Origin: Desulfovibrionaceae bacterium
GTDB taxonomy: Bacteria; Desulfobacterota; Desulfovibrionia; Desulfovibrionales; Desulfovibrionaceae
Assembly (NCBI GenBank): GCA_017613475.1
Contig: JAGADT010000181.1
Span: 1 to 5,806, forward strand
DNA: 5,806 nucleotides
Direction: 5' to 3'
This document shows, in pieces, positions 1 to 5,024 of this stretch. Positions within the stretch are counted from its first letter, which is position 1, and each line of letters starts with the position of its first letter. The translations under genes and the position numbers were made by a program. The notes under the pieces are model-generated. The model did not search any database. It worked only from the letters and a program-made list of their open reading frames with translations, and was not told the DNA's origin.

Positions 1-642
1 CAGCGCCTGCGCATGCTGCTGCAGGTAGGCGCGGTCATCCTCCGAAAGAGGTGCATGCGGATTGCCCACGGCTTTGAACTTGCCGCCCGTGATGTATGAA
101 AAGGCCACGCCCGCGCGATCCCACGCCCGGGACGTGTCCACATGCACCATCACAACGCCGATGGAGCCGACCGTGGCCGTGCGCGGCGCGTAGATGGTGC
201 CCGTCGCCGAAGCCAGCCAGAACGCGGCGGACGCGCACAGACCGTCGGCATAGGCGGCGCAGGGCTTGACGGTGCCTACTGCCGCAATGTGGTCAGCAAG
301 CTCCTTGCAGCCGGGCACTGCGCCGCCGGGAGAATTGAAGGAAAGCAGGATCGCGCGAACCTGCGGATTCGCGCAGGCGGCATCCAAAGCATGGGCGATT
401 TCGTCATATCCGGTGGCGAGGCGCTGACCGGAAAGCCAGCCGAAGTGCGCCTGCCTGTCCAGGGGACCGTCAACGCGAATGACGGCAACGCCCTGGGAAA
501 TGCTGTAGCCGAGGGCTGCTTCATGCGGCGCGGCCTCGGGCATATCAGCCCGGGGCTGCTCCAGCTCATGCCAGCAGGCGAACACACCGGACACGGCGTC
601 CGGCTGCAGCGCCCAAAGTATTTCATTCATCGCCAGAGGCAT
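1..642 (-). CDS. S49-family (SppA/ClpP-fold) phage prohead protease, lambda gpC-like, 3' end beyond window
   Basis: The frame is open from position 642 to the left edge (214 codons visible, no stop). My translation shows the S49 phage-type core: a strand ending in VIRVDGPL (about residues 54-61), the oxyanion-type SPGG motif (104-107), the nucleophile segment CASAAFWLAS with probable catalytic Ser138, TATVGSIGVVMVHVD (155-169), and GGKFKAVGNP with probable catalytic Lys190. In lambda-like phages this enzyme processes portal or scaffold during prohead maturation, and a scaffold is often nested in its 3' part, which is not in view. I chose the ATG at 642 because GGAGGG (650-655) lies 7 nt upstream; an in-frame ATG at 630 lies too far from it. 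The start lies inside the portal gene (20-nt overlap), suggesting translational coupling. The family call is firm; the exact cleavage target is inferred. Confidence 0.93.
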   Translation of the reverse strand, partial: MPLAMNEILWALQPDAVSGVFACWHELEQPRADMPEAAPHEAALGYSISQGVAVIRVDGPLDRQAHFGWLSGQRLATGYDEIAHALDAACANPQVRAILLSFNSPGGAVPGCKELADHIAAVGTVKPCAAYADGLCASAAFWLASATGTIYAPRTATVGSIGVVMVHVDTSRAWDRAGVAFSYITGGKFKAVGNPHAPLSEDDRAYLQQHAQAL

Positions 643-2269
643 TGCTTCGCCCTCCCTGGCCGGATTCGGATTCGTCTTGGTCGTTCCGGTTTCGGTTCTG
701 GTTTTTCTCTTCATCGTCGCCCCCTTCGTCGGCAGGGGCTGTCAGGGCAGGCACCGCCGCGCCCGCCGCAGGCTCTCCGGCGATCTTGCGGTAATCGGCC
801 ATGCGCTTGGCCTCTTCGGTGAGGTCGTCCATCACTTCCTCAAAATCCAAGCCCTGTTCGGCAAGGATTTCCTTGCGGGTTTTGAGGCCGGCCGCATTGA
901 GATTGATATTGGCAGTGGCTTCCTTGACCGGGTCGACATAGCCCCTGGCCGGGCCGATCCAGGTGGCGTTGCACCACAGGGGCATGGCCTCGTAAAAATC
1001 CGGAGCGCCCGAAGGCAGTTCGAGCATGCCGCGAAGCCACGCCTCTTCCATGACCATGTTGAAAATGGGCTGGCAGTAGTTACGGGCGAACCATGCGCGG
1101 TACATGAGGTAGACGCGCCAAGCCTCAAGCATGGCTGCGCGGGCGCTGGAATAGTTCGTCTTGCTGAAATCCTTCATCACGGCTTCGTAGGGCATGTCCG
1201 CCGAAGCTGCGCACCCGCGAATCACCAGCTCGCAGAAATTGAGGAAGTTGGGGGAAGGCCGGGAAGATTCCACCGTTTTCAGGTGTTCGCCTTCGTTGAG
1301 GTAGTAGAGGGTACCCGCCTCCACATTCTGGTAATAGACCTTTTCCTCGCCTCCGCCAGGCGTCTCGCGCGTTTCCTGCTGAACCCACTCGGGAAGGCGC
1401 ACATTCTCCTCGCTCGTTTCAACCACCATGGGCACCGATGCATTGGCGACCTGGCCGTACAGCTCGTGCGTGATGGCATCCGCCAAGTGACGGAAAAGCT
1501 TGATGCCGGGGGAAAGGATGGACACGCCGCGTTCCTGTTCCTCCACCTCATTGAAAAAGAGGTGGAAAACGCCCGGGCGGTGTCCCACATGGGCGGGGAT
1601 GCGGGTGTAGTCTCCGGATGCCAGCGCGGACATGTCCACGGGAAGGATGCTCTGCTTTGGCGTGGCGATCCAAAACGCGACGCGTTCGCCGCATTCCGAA
1701 AGCTCCACACCGTCGCGGATGTTCAGATCCGTCTGGCGATCCGAAGGGGTTGAAAGGCGCGCGGGGGAAATATCCTGAATGGCCAGGCCGAAACGGCGGC
1801 CCGGGCCTGTATCGCGCATCACCGGCAGATGCAGCAATTCGCCGTCCCTGAGTACCGAACGGAATCCGGCAAGCTGCAGGTCGCCAAAGTGCATGCGCCC
1901 CTTGACGTGGCATTGCTCGCACCATTCTGCCCACAGCCATTCCATCTGCGACTGCAGTTCGCGGGCCTGATCCGCCGAGATACCCAGACGCTTGTACGGA
2001 AGGCGAACCTGCGGCAAGAGGCCCGTGCCGATGGCGTTGGTGGAAATGGAGTTGACAACCGAGCGCGCGGCCCAGTCATTGACGTAGAGGTCTCCGGCCC
2101 GGCCCTGGATGAGTGCGCGTTCGCTGTTCTGCCCAGCCTGACTGAACACTCTCGGCACACGCCATGAGGAAATTGTGCCGCGCATCGCGCCCGCATCGCG
2201 GGACACGGTTGCCGTGCGGCGCCCCAAGGAAATGGAGGCGAATCGTGAGAATAGCGCGCCGATGTTCAT
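623..2269 (-). CDS. Lambda-type phage portal protein (gpB-like)
   Basis: This 548-residue protein is close in length to lambda gpB (about 530). Portal proteins form the dodecameric ring at one capsid vertex through which DNA is packaged and to which connector and tail attach. Family marks in order: DWAARSVVNSISTNAIGTGLLPQ-type segment at about 64-87 (compare the NNVVGTGI.PQ signature), RDGELLHLPV at 141-150, an H..RPGVFHLF..QERGVS.LSP segment at about 230-254, and the MPYEAVMKDFSKTNYSSARAAMLE segment at about 359-382, typical of the family. The last 40 or so residues are a low-complexity acidic/Asn-Gln-Arg-rich tail. The ATG at 2269 overlaps the gpW stop in an ATGA tetranucleotide, with GAGGG (2277-2281) 7 nt upstream, so the start is well supported. 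It runs in the same operon as gpW and the S49 protease. Confidence 0.95.
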   Translation of the reverse strand: MNIGALFSRFASISLGRRTATVSRDAGAMRGTISSWRVPRVFSQAGQNSERALIQGRAGDLYVNDWAARSVVNSISTNAIGTGLLPQVRLPYKRLGISADQARELQSQMEWLWAEWCEQCHVKGRMHFGDLQLAGFRSVLRDGELLHLPVMRDTGPGRRFGLAIQDISPARLSTPSDRQTDLNIRDGVELSECGERVAFWIATPKQSILPVDMSALASGDYTRIPAHVGHRPGVFHLFFNEVEEQERGVSILSPGIKLFRHLADAITHELYGQVANASVPMVVETSEENVRLPEWVQQETRETPGGGEEKVYYQNVEAGTLYYLNEGEHLKTVESSRPSPNFLNFCELVIRGCAASADMPYEAVMKDFSKTNYSSARAAMLEAWRVYLMYRAWFARNYCQPIFNMVMEEAWLRGMLELPSGAPDFYEAMPLWCNATWIGPARGYVDPVKEATANINLNAAGLKTRKEILAEQGLDFEEVMDDLTEEAKRMADYRKIAGEPAAGAAVPALTAPADEGGDDEEKNQNRNRNDQDESESGQGGRSNASGDE

Positions 2270-2487
2270 CGCATCACCCTCATGATGACGCGCTTGGAGC
2301 CTCGGCCGCTGTCAAGCGTTGCGAGTTCGTTTTCGAGGTAGGCGAGCTGCTTGCGGATATCAGCCAAGTCGTACCGGGTCAGGGTTCTGCCCTGAATGGT
2401 GTACGACTTGCCTGTGGAGGCCGCCTTGTAGGCGGCCTTCCACGCAGCAAGTAGATCAAGGAGTTCTTCACGAGTCCAAATAGACAT
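2266..2487 (-). CDS. gpW/DUF6148-like head-tail joining protein
   Basis: This encodes a 73-residue, highly charged, mainly helical protein. The central stretch GKSYTIQGRTLTRYDLADIRKQLAYLENEL (about 26-55) has the pattern of small gpW-type connectors: a short beta hairpin around SYTI.GR.LTR followed by a long helix. In lambda, gpW binds the portal after packaging and prepares the head for tail joining. Position supports the call: directly before the portal gene, with a 4-nt ATGA overlap, exactly as W precedes B in lambda. The ATG at 2487 is preceded by a purine run (GGGA) that also forms the 3' arm of a hairpin at 2491-2509. The C terminus (SGRGSKRVIMRVMR) is basic. Whether it is best filed as gpW or DUF6148 cannot be settled by eye. 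Confidence 0.82.
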   Translation of the reverse strand: MSIWTREELLDLLAAWKAAYKAASTGKSYTIQGRTLTRYDLADIRKQLAYLENELATLDSGRGSKRVIMRVMR

Positions 2488-2490
2488 GCT

Positions 2491-2509
2491 TCCCGTGTAT
2501 CACGCGGGA
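2491..2509 (-). promoter_or_regulatory. Hairpin covering the gpW ribosome-binding site
   Basis: On the minus strand TCCCGCG and CACGGGA flank a 5-nt loop (TGATA). They pair at 6 of 7 positions with one internal C-A mismatch. The downstream arm contains the only Shine-Dalgarno-like purines (GGGA) and ends 3 nt before the gpW ATG. Such a structure could restrict ribosome access to gpW and so, through the overlapping starts, to portal and protease. The structure is visible in the sequence; a regulatory role is inference, and short stems of this size occur by chance. Confidence 0.35.
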
Positions 2510-2522
2510 AACTACCTGTCGC

Positions 2523-2558
2523 GGAACATACGGAACATGCGGAATAAGCGGAACATAC
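2523..2558. repeat. Four tandem 9-bp repeats (GGAACATAC type)
   Basis: Four consecutive 9-bp units read GGAACATAC, GGAACATGC, GGAATAAGC and GGAACATAC on the plus strand, followed by a partial fifth (GAACA) and an A run. They occupy most of the 83-bp gap between the unrecognised gene and gpW. No gene is needed here, and no convincing promoter or terminator was recognised around them. They could be a protein-binding array in the late operon, or simple slippage-derived repeats. Confidence 0.75.
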
Positions 2559-2570
2559 GAACAAAAAATT

Positions 2571-3047
2571 TCACTTTCGGCCCGATTTTCTCTCCGGCGG
2601 GAAGGTCAGATCGTCGTGAGCAACAAAATGGAGGGGTTCAATACCGCCGCTCACGATGACGTACCATCGCCCATCGCAGCCCAGCAAAGCGTCCTCGCTG
2701 GCGATGCGCCCCAAGGCTGTGCCGAGGGGTTCGCCCCGCCGGGTATAAGGGCCGCATGGCATAGACACGAGCTGCGCCCGACTGACATTCGGCCGCTCCG
2801 GCACTGCGCGTGGTTCCGGCAGGCTGCCGTCATCCATCAGCAGCCGTGCCACAAGAGCGCCAACATTCTCCACATCCAGCCAGAGGCGGGAGCCTTCTGG
2901 CGCGTTGTGCCAGCGCCCATCAATGCGCACTCGAACACAGCCGGGTTCGCCGTCTTCCCATTCCGTGGCCTCAAAAAGCTCAACTTTGACAGATTTTGCC
3001 TTGAGTTTAAGGCAACATGCGGCGCATTTTTTCCGCTTTTCGCTCAC
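2571..3047 (-). CDS. Unrecognised phage protein next to the IS end, possibly truncated at its 5' side
   Basis: I do not recognise this family. From the GTG at 3047 it is 158 residues: a basic, Cys-containing N terminus (SEKRKKCAACCLKLKAK), a KVELFEATEWEDGEPGCVRVRIDGRWHNAPEG block that looks like beta strands, then DVENVGALVARLLMDDG (helical), and a C-terminal block DGRWYVIVSGGIEPLHFVAHDDLTF suggesting a second beta unit. No signal peptide or membrane segment is visible. It lies in the late operon between the HTH gene and gpW, suggesting a small virion-assembly or accessory protein. The open frame continues upstream into the IS to 3305, but that stretch is IS DNA. No ATG lies between the IS boundary and the coding block, so GTG is the best start. 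With the IS in place the nearest SD-like purines (AAGGGGA) are 12 nt away and inside the IS end. Confidence 0.6.
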   Translation of the reverse strand: MSEKRKKCAACCLKLKAKSVKVELFEATEWEDGEPGCVRVRIDGRWHNAPEGSRLWLDVENVGALVARLLMDDGSLPEPRAVPERPNVSRAQLVSMPCGPYTRRGEPLGTALGRIASEDALLGCDGRWYVIVSGGIEPLHFVAHDDLTFPPERKSGRK

Positions 3048-3057
3048 TGATTTAAAC

Positions 3058-3077
3058 TGTCCCCTTGAAAATGGACA
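3058..3077. repeat. IS left terminal inverted repeat
   Basis: It begins TGTCCCC and ends TGGACA. It matches the reverse complement of the right end at 12 of 20 positions (TGT.CCC......A.GGACA). The TG terminus fits the 5'-TG...CA-3' rule of IS3-family ends. Confidence 0.65.
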
Positions 3078-3142
3078 CCGAAAGATTAGGGCCCCCTTGA
3101 ACTTGGACAGGGTTTTTGGGGGGACGCCCTTAACGGTGGACA
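3061..3142. repeat. Three spaced 17-bp repeats in the IS left end (probable transposase-binding sites)
   Basis: Three direct copies are visible: CCCCTTGAAAATGGACA (3061-3077), CCCCTTGAACTTGGACA (3093-3109) and GCCCTTAACGGTGGACA (3126-3142). Start-to-start spacing is 32 and 33 bp, about three helical turns, so all would face the same side of the helix. The right end has only one comparable CCCC...GGACA site, at the terminus. A role as multiple transposase-binding sites is inference from position and spacing. Confidence 0.7.
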
Positions 3143-3196
3143 CTTTCACGTGACAGTTTTGAATGGTAGTGTATCCATGTCCTGGAGAGGGAAGGT

Positions 3197-3655
3197 ATGG
3201 ATGCAATGGACAAGAGGACACACTCAAACAATTTTTCGAAGCGGGAGGTTGAAATCCTGCGGGGGAATCCTTTCGTAAGGTCCGTGACGCTGAAATCAGT
3301 GTCATTTACGGAAGATTTTAAGCGTCTGGCATATAAAGAAAAATGTAGCGGTGTACCCATCGCTGACATATTCCGGAATCACGGGATTGACCCGGATATT
3401 CTGGGAGTAAGCCGAATAGAAGGATTCTCCTATCAGCTGAATAAGAAGGCCAGGCAACAGGAAGGGTTTGCGGACCGAAGGTCCGGGAACTACCGACGCC
3501 CGCCGCGGACTGGCAGCGAGACCGTGGAACAGCGTGTCCGACAACTCGAAAATGAGCTTGCCTACACGCGGCAGGAGGTGGAATTTTTAAAAAAACTGCA
3601 GGCGGCAAATATGGAGGCACAGAGACAATGGGAATCCAAGCACCTGCAGAAGTGA
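3197..3655 (+). CDS. IS3-family transposase OrfA (HTH and leucine-zipper protein)
   Basis: This 152-residue protein binds the IS ends and supplies the N-terminal half of the OrfAB transposase. Residues about 20-95 form a helix-turn-helix region (FKRLAYKEKCSGVPIADIFRNHGIDPDILGVSRIEGF) of the longer type found in some IS3 elements. After a basic linker (RRSGNYRRPPR) comes a heptad coiled coil, VEQRVRQLENELAYTRQEVEFLKKL, at about 110-134, matching the leucine zipper that mediates OrfA/OrfAB multimerisation in this family. The ATG at 3197 follows a purine-rich GGAGAGGGAAGG; a second in-frame ATG nine bases on (3206) is also possible. The coding region overlaps orfB by 28 nt and contains the frameshift site at codons 131-133. 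Confidence 0.9.
   Translation: MDAMDKRTHSNNFSKREVEILRGNPFVRSVTLKSVSFTEDFKRLAYKEKCSGVPIADIFRNHGIDPDILGVSRIEGFSYQLNKKARQQEGFADRRSGNYRRPPRTGSETVEQRVRQLENELAYTRQEVEFLKKLQAANMEAQRQWESKHLQK
3573..3649 (+). promoter_or_regulatory. Programmed -1 frameshift cassette joining orfA to orfB
   Basis: A perfect Shine-Dalgarno-like AGGAGG (3573-3578) stands 10 nt before a run of seven A residues (3589-3595) that reads A_AAA_AAA in the orfA frame, a canonical -1 slippery heptamer. Directly after it CTGCAGG (3596-3602) can pair perfectly with CCTGCAG (3643-3649). After a -1 slip the frame is open from 3595 through orfB without a stop, giving an OrfAB fusion of about 474 residues. An internal SD at this spacing stimulates -1 shifting in E. 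coli dnaX. The stem starts with no spacer after the heptamer, closer than usual, so its contribution is less certain than that of the SD. Confidence 0.82.
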
Positions 3656-4620
3656 AGTTCACCCTTATCCATGAAGCTATTGAGGGAGAAGACAATACGC
3701 TGAGCGTAAGTTCCTTGTGCCGCATAGCCGGAGTTTCCCGGTCCGGGTATTACGCATGGGTAAGTGCCGCACATAATCGACAGGCACGTGAAGAAATAGA
3801 CGTTGCAGACTATGAAATTGTCAAGCAGGCCTATGAGTTTCGTGGTTACAAGAAGGGAGCCCGCAGCATCTACATGCGGTTGCTGCATTTATGCCCGCCT
3901 GTGATCATGAATATGAAGAAAATCCGTAGGTTAATGGACAAATTTGGATTGGTCTGCCCGAAGCGGCAAGCGAATCCATATCGACGTATGGCCAAAGCGA
4001 TGAAGACGAGTCACGTCGCCAAAAACATGATAAATCGCGAATTCAAGAAGTATGAACCTCGTGAGGCATTACTAACAGATATAACATATCTGTTTTATAA
4101 AGGTGGAGTATGTTATCTGTCACCAATCATGGACGTATGTACCCATGAGACATTATCATATACTCTCAGTGAGTCGTTGAAAGTCGATTTCGTGCTTGAG
4201 ATGGTTGACAAGATGTGCACGGAATATGGCGCTGAACTTGATGACACCACTATTGTACACAGTGATCAGGGATGCCACTATACAAGCAATGCATTTATTC
4301 AAAAGCTGCATGATAAAGAGTTCGTCCAGTCCATGTCGAGGAAGGGTAATTGTTGGGATAATGCGCCGCAAGAGAGTTTCTTTGGTCACATGAAAGATGA
4401 CATTTCAGAACTAGTCGCAGGTTGTAAGTCTTTTCACGACGTCCGGAATGTTGTCAGAACATGGATGGACTACTACAACAATGACAGATACCAGTGGGAC
4501 CTTGAGAAACTCTCGCCAAAGGAATTCCATAAATATCGCAAGACAGGCGAATACCCGTTAAAGGTCGGCATCTCCAAGAACAAAAAGAATCGGGGCTCCG
4601 CCCCGAACCCCGGGGTTTAA
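3628..4620 (+). CDS. IS3-family transposase OrfB, DDE integrase core
   Basis: This is the catalytic half of the transposase, 330 residues from the ATG at 3628. An N-terminal HTH-like segment (LSVSSLCRIAGVSRSGYYAW, about 25-44) precedes the RNase H-fold integrase core. The catalytic triad is intact: Asp151 in TDITYL, Asp213 in VHSDQGCHYTS and Glu249 in NCWDNAPQESFF, with 35 residues between the last two (DD35E). The YNNDRYQWDLEKLSPKEF segment near the C terminus is the usual IS3 finish. It cuts and joins IS ends, in this family through a circular intermediate. The active form is most likely the OrfAB frameshift product; independent initiation at 3628 would give OrfB alone. Its last codons (RGSAPNPGV) lie in a GC-rich hairpin. 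No frameshift or premature stop was seen, so it is probably functional. Confidence 0.95.
   Translation: MGIQAPAEVKFTLIHEAIEGEDNTLSVSSLCRIAGVSRSGYYAWVSAAHNRQAREEIDVADYEIVKQAYEFRGYKKGARSIYMRLLHLCPPVIMNMKKIRRLMDKFGLVCPKRQANPYRRMAKAMKTSHVAKNMINREFKKYEPREALLTDITYLFYKGGVCYLSPIMDVCTHETLSYTLSESLKVDFVLEMVDKMCTEYGAELDDTTIVHSDQGCHYTSNAFIQKLHDKEFVQSMSRKGNCWDNAPQESFFGHMKDDISELVAGCKSFHDVRNVVRTWMDYYNNDRYQWDLEKLSPKEFHKYRKTGEYPLKVGISKNKKNRGSAPNPGV
4591..4620 (+). terminator. GC-rich hairpin overlapping the orfB stop
   Basis: CGGGGC (4591-4596) pairs perfectly with GCCCCG (4600-4605) around a TCC loop, followed by the palindrome CCCCGGGG (4608-4615) and GTTTAA, which contains the stop codon. This resembles a transcription-terminator stem but lacks a proper T tract, so termination is only possible. 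The coding end (GSAPNPGV) is a by-product of the hairpin sequence. Confidence 0.4.
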
Positions 4621-4769
4621 CGCTTCTGTTTCCGGGAGGCAGTGCAAATAGAGGCAGCATGCAATGCACACTGCCTCCCGCAAATCCGATAGGGCGCTCA
4701 GGTCGCTCCCCAGCGTTGCCCTATCCTCCCTATCGGCAAAGCAGCATGACCATAGCTGGAACAGAAGCT
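4621..4769 (+). other. Structured non-coding tail of the IS (three-stem fold)
   Basis: This 149-nt stretch has no plausible gene. An outer stem pairs GCTTCTGTT (4622-4630) with AACAGAAGC (4760-4768). Within it lie a 12-bp perfect stem, CGGGAGGCAGTG (4633-4644) with CACTGCCTCCCG (4669-4680), and a 9-bp perfect stem, CCGATAGGG (4686-4694) with CCCTATCGG (4728-4736). Together they make a three-way junction. Both inner stems have a second copy of one arm: GAGGCAG at 4651-4657 can replace the left arm of the first, and CCCTATC at 4719-4725 the right arm of the second, so alternative folds exist. It could be a terminator or antiterminator protecting the IS, an RNA made by the element, or a DNA-level recombination structure. 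The pairings are seen; the function is unknown. Confidence 0.55.
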
Positions 4770-4793
4770 TCGACAACCCCTAAACTTCAAAAC

Positions 4794-4813
4794 TGTCCTT
4801 GACTTGGGGTACA
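4794..4813. repeat. IS right terminal inverted repeat
   Basis: On the minus strand it begins TGTACCCC and ends AAGGACA, ending with ACA on the plus strand. Adjacent to it inside the IS, TTCAAAACTGTC (4786-4797) is the exact reverse complement of GACAGTTTTGAA at 3152-3163 near the left end, a second inverted pair that is placed much deeper on the left. Confidence 0.7.
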
Positions 4814-4815
4814 CT

Positions 4816-5022
4816 TCAATTAGCCTCACTTTCAGGGCAAGACGTTATCGGCTGCAAAAGCTTGCGGCAGTCGGCCTCGCGCACCCACAGGCCGCGACGC
4901 CCCAACCGAAAGGCCGGGAGCTGACCATTGTTCACCAGTTTGTAGAACTGCGTCTTGCCGCAGCCCAGGATCTTGCATGCCTGCTGCCAATTGAGTCGTT
5001 TTTCTGCATGTCCCTGTTCCAC
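4816..5022 (-). CDS. Small excisionase-like helix-turn-helix DNA-binding protein
   Basis: This encodes 68 residues with a single winged-HTH unit of the excisionase/MerR-like type: LNWQQACKILGCGKTQFYKLVNNGQLPAFRLGRRGLWVREADCRKLL (about 10-56). The segment contains the ACKILGCGKTQFYKLV turn, the GQLPAFRLGRRG wing, and a closing helix. The start is GTG at 5022, set by a perfect AGGAGG (5028-5033) 5 nt upstream that lies in the last codons of the terminase gene; the two genes are 2 nt apart. The stop lies only 2 bp from the IS right end, so the coding region looks complete. Its place immediately after the terminase large subunit and before the connector genes is unlike integrase-linked excisionases. 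It could be a terminase accessory/small subunit, as Nu1 of lambda also uses a winged HTH, or a late-operon regulator. Confidence 0.85.
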   Translation of the reverse strand: MEQGHAEKRLNWQQACKILGCGKTQFYKLVNNGQLPAFRLGRRGLWVREADCRKLLQPITSCPESEAN

Positions 5023-5024
5023 GG

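Larger units (their letters stand above)
3058..4813 (+). mobile_element. IS3-family insertion sequence, about 1756 bp, apparently complete
   Basis: The element carries orfA and orfB of an IS3-type transposase in overlapping frames and is bounded by imperfect inverted ends beginning TGT and finishing ACA. The terminal 20 bp match at 12 positions, concentrated in the outer TGTNCCC and inner GGACA blocks. It is more AT-rich than the flanking phage genes and runs opposite to them. It sits in the junction between the HTH gene (stop 2 bp outside the right end) and the unrecognised gene (GTG 10 bp outside the left end). No 3-5 bp target duplication is visible (flanks TTAAAC and CTTCAA). The left boundary is less certain than the right because the left end holds repeated copies of the terminal motif; a shorter element starting near 3137 is the alternative. 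Confidence 0.85.

Noticed and set aside
276..626. Minus-strand open frame of 116 codons beginning near the protease start
   Set aside because: It is a different frame from the S49 protease, which occupies the same strand and carries the SPGG, Ser and Lys motifs; this frame is Pro/Arg/Ser-rich with no motif.
660..720. Frameshift signal in the repetitive 3' end of the portal gene
   Set aside because: The region encodes a low-complexity acidic/Asn-rich tail with hexanucleotide-like repetition, but no phased slippery heptamer and no productive alternative frame were seen.
142..1753. Long plus-strand open frames (142-822 and 677-1753)
   Set aside because: They lie antisense to the protease and portal genes, whose family motifs and coupled starts are clear. 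The plus-strand translations show no recognisable domain and are Arg/Gly/His-rich, as expected for shadows in GC-rich DNA.
2523..2563. CRISPR-like or iteron-like origin reading of the tandem 9-mers
   Set aside because: There are no spacers, so it is not a CRISPR array. Four 9-bp units without a nearby replication gene or AT-rich unwinding region do not support an origin.
3150..3178. Sigma70-type promoter for orfA (GTGACA, 16 nt, TATCCA)
   Set aside because: Only a loose match to both boxes; a promoter is expected near here, but these bases are not good enough to annotate it.
3048..3305. Upstream extension of the unrecognised gene into the IS, giving a 244-residue frame
   Set aside because: The added part is translated from IS terminal repeats and leader DNA, so any protein from it would be an accidental fusion. 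The phage gene itself starts at or near the GTG at 3047.
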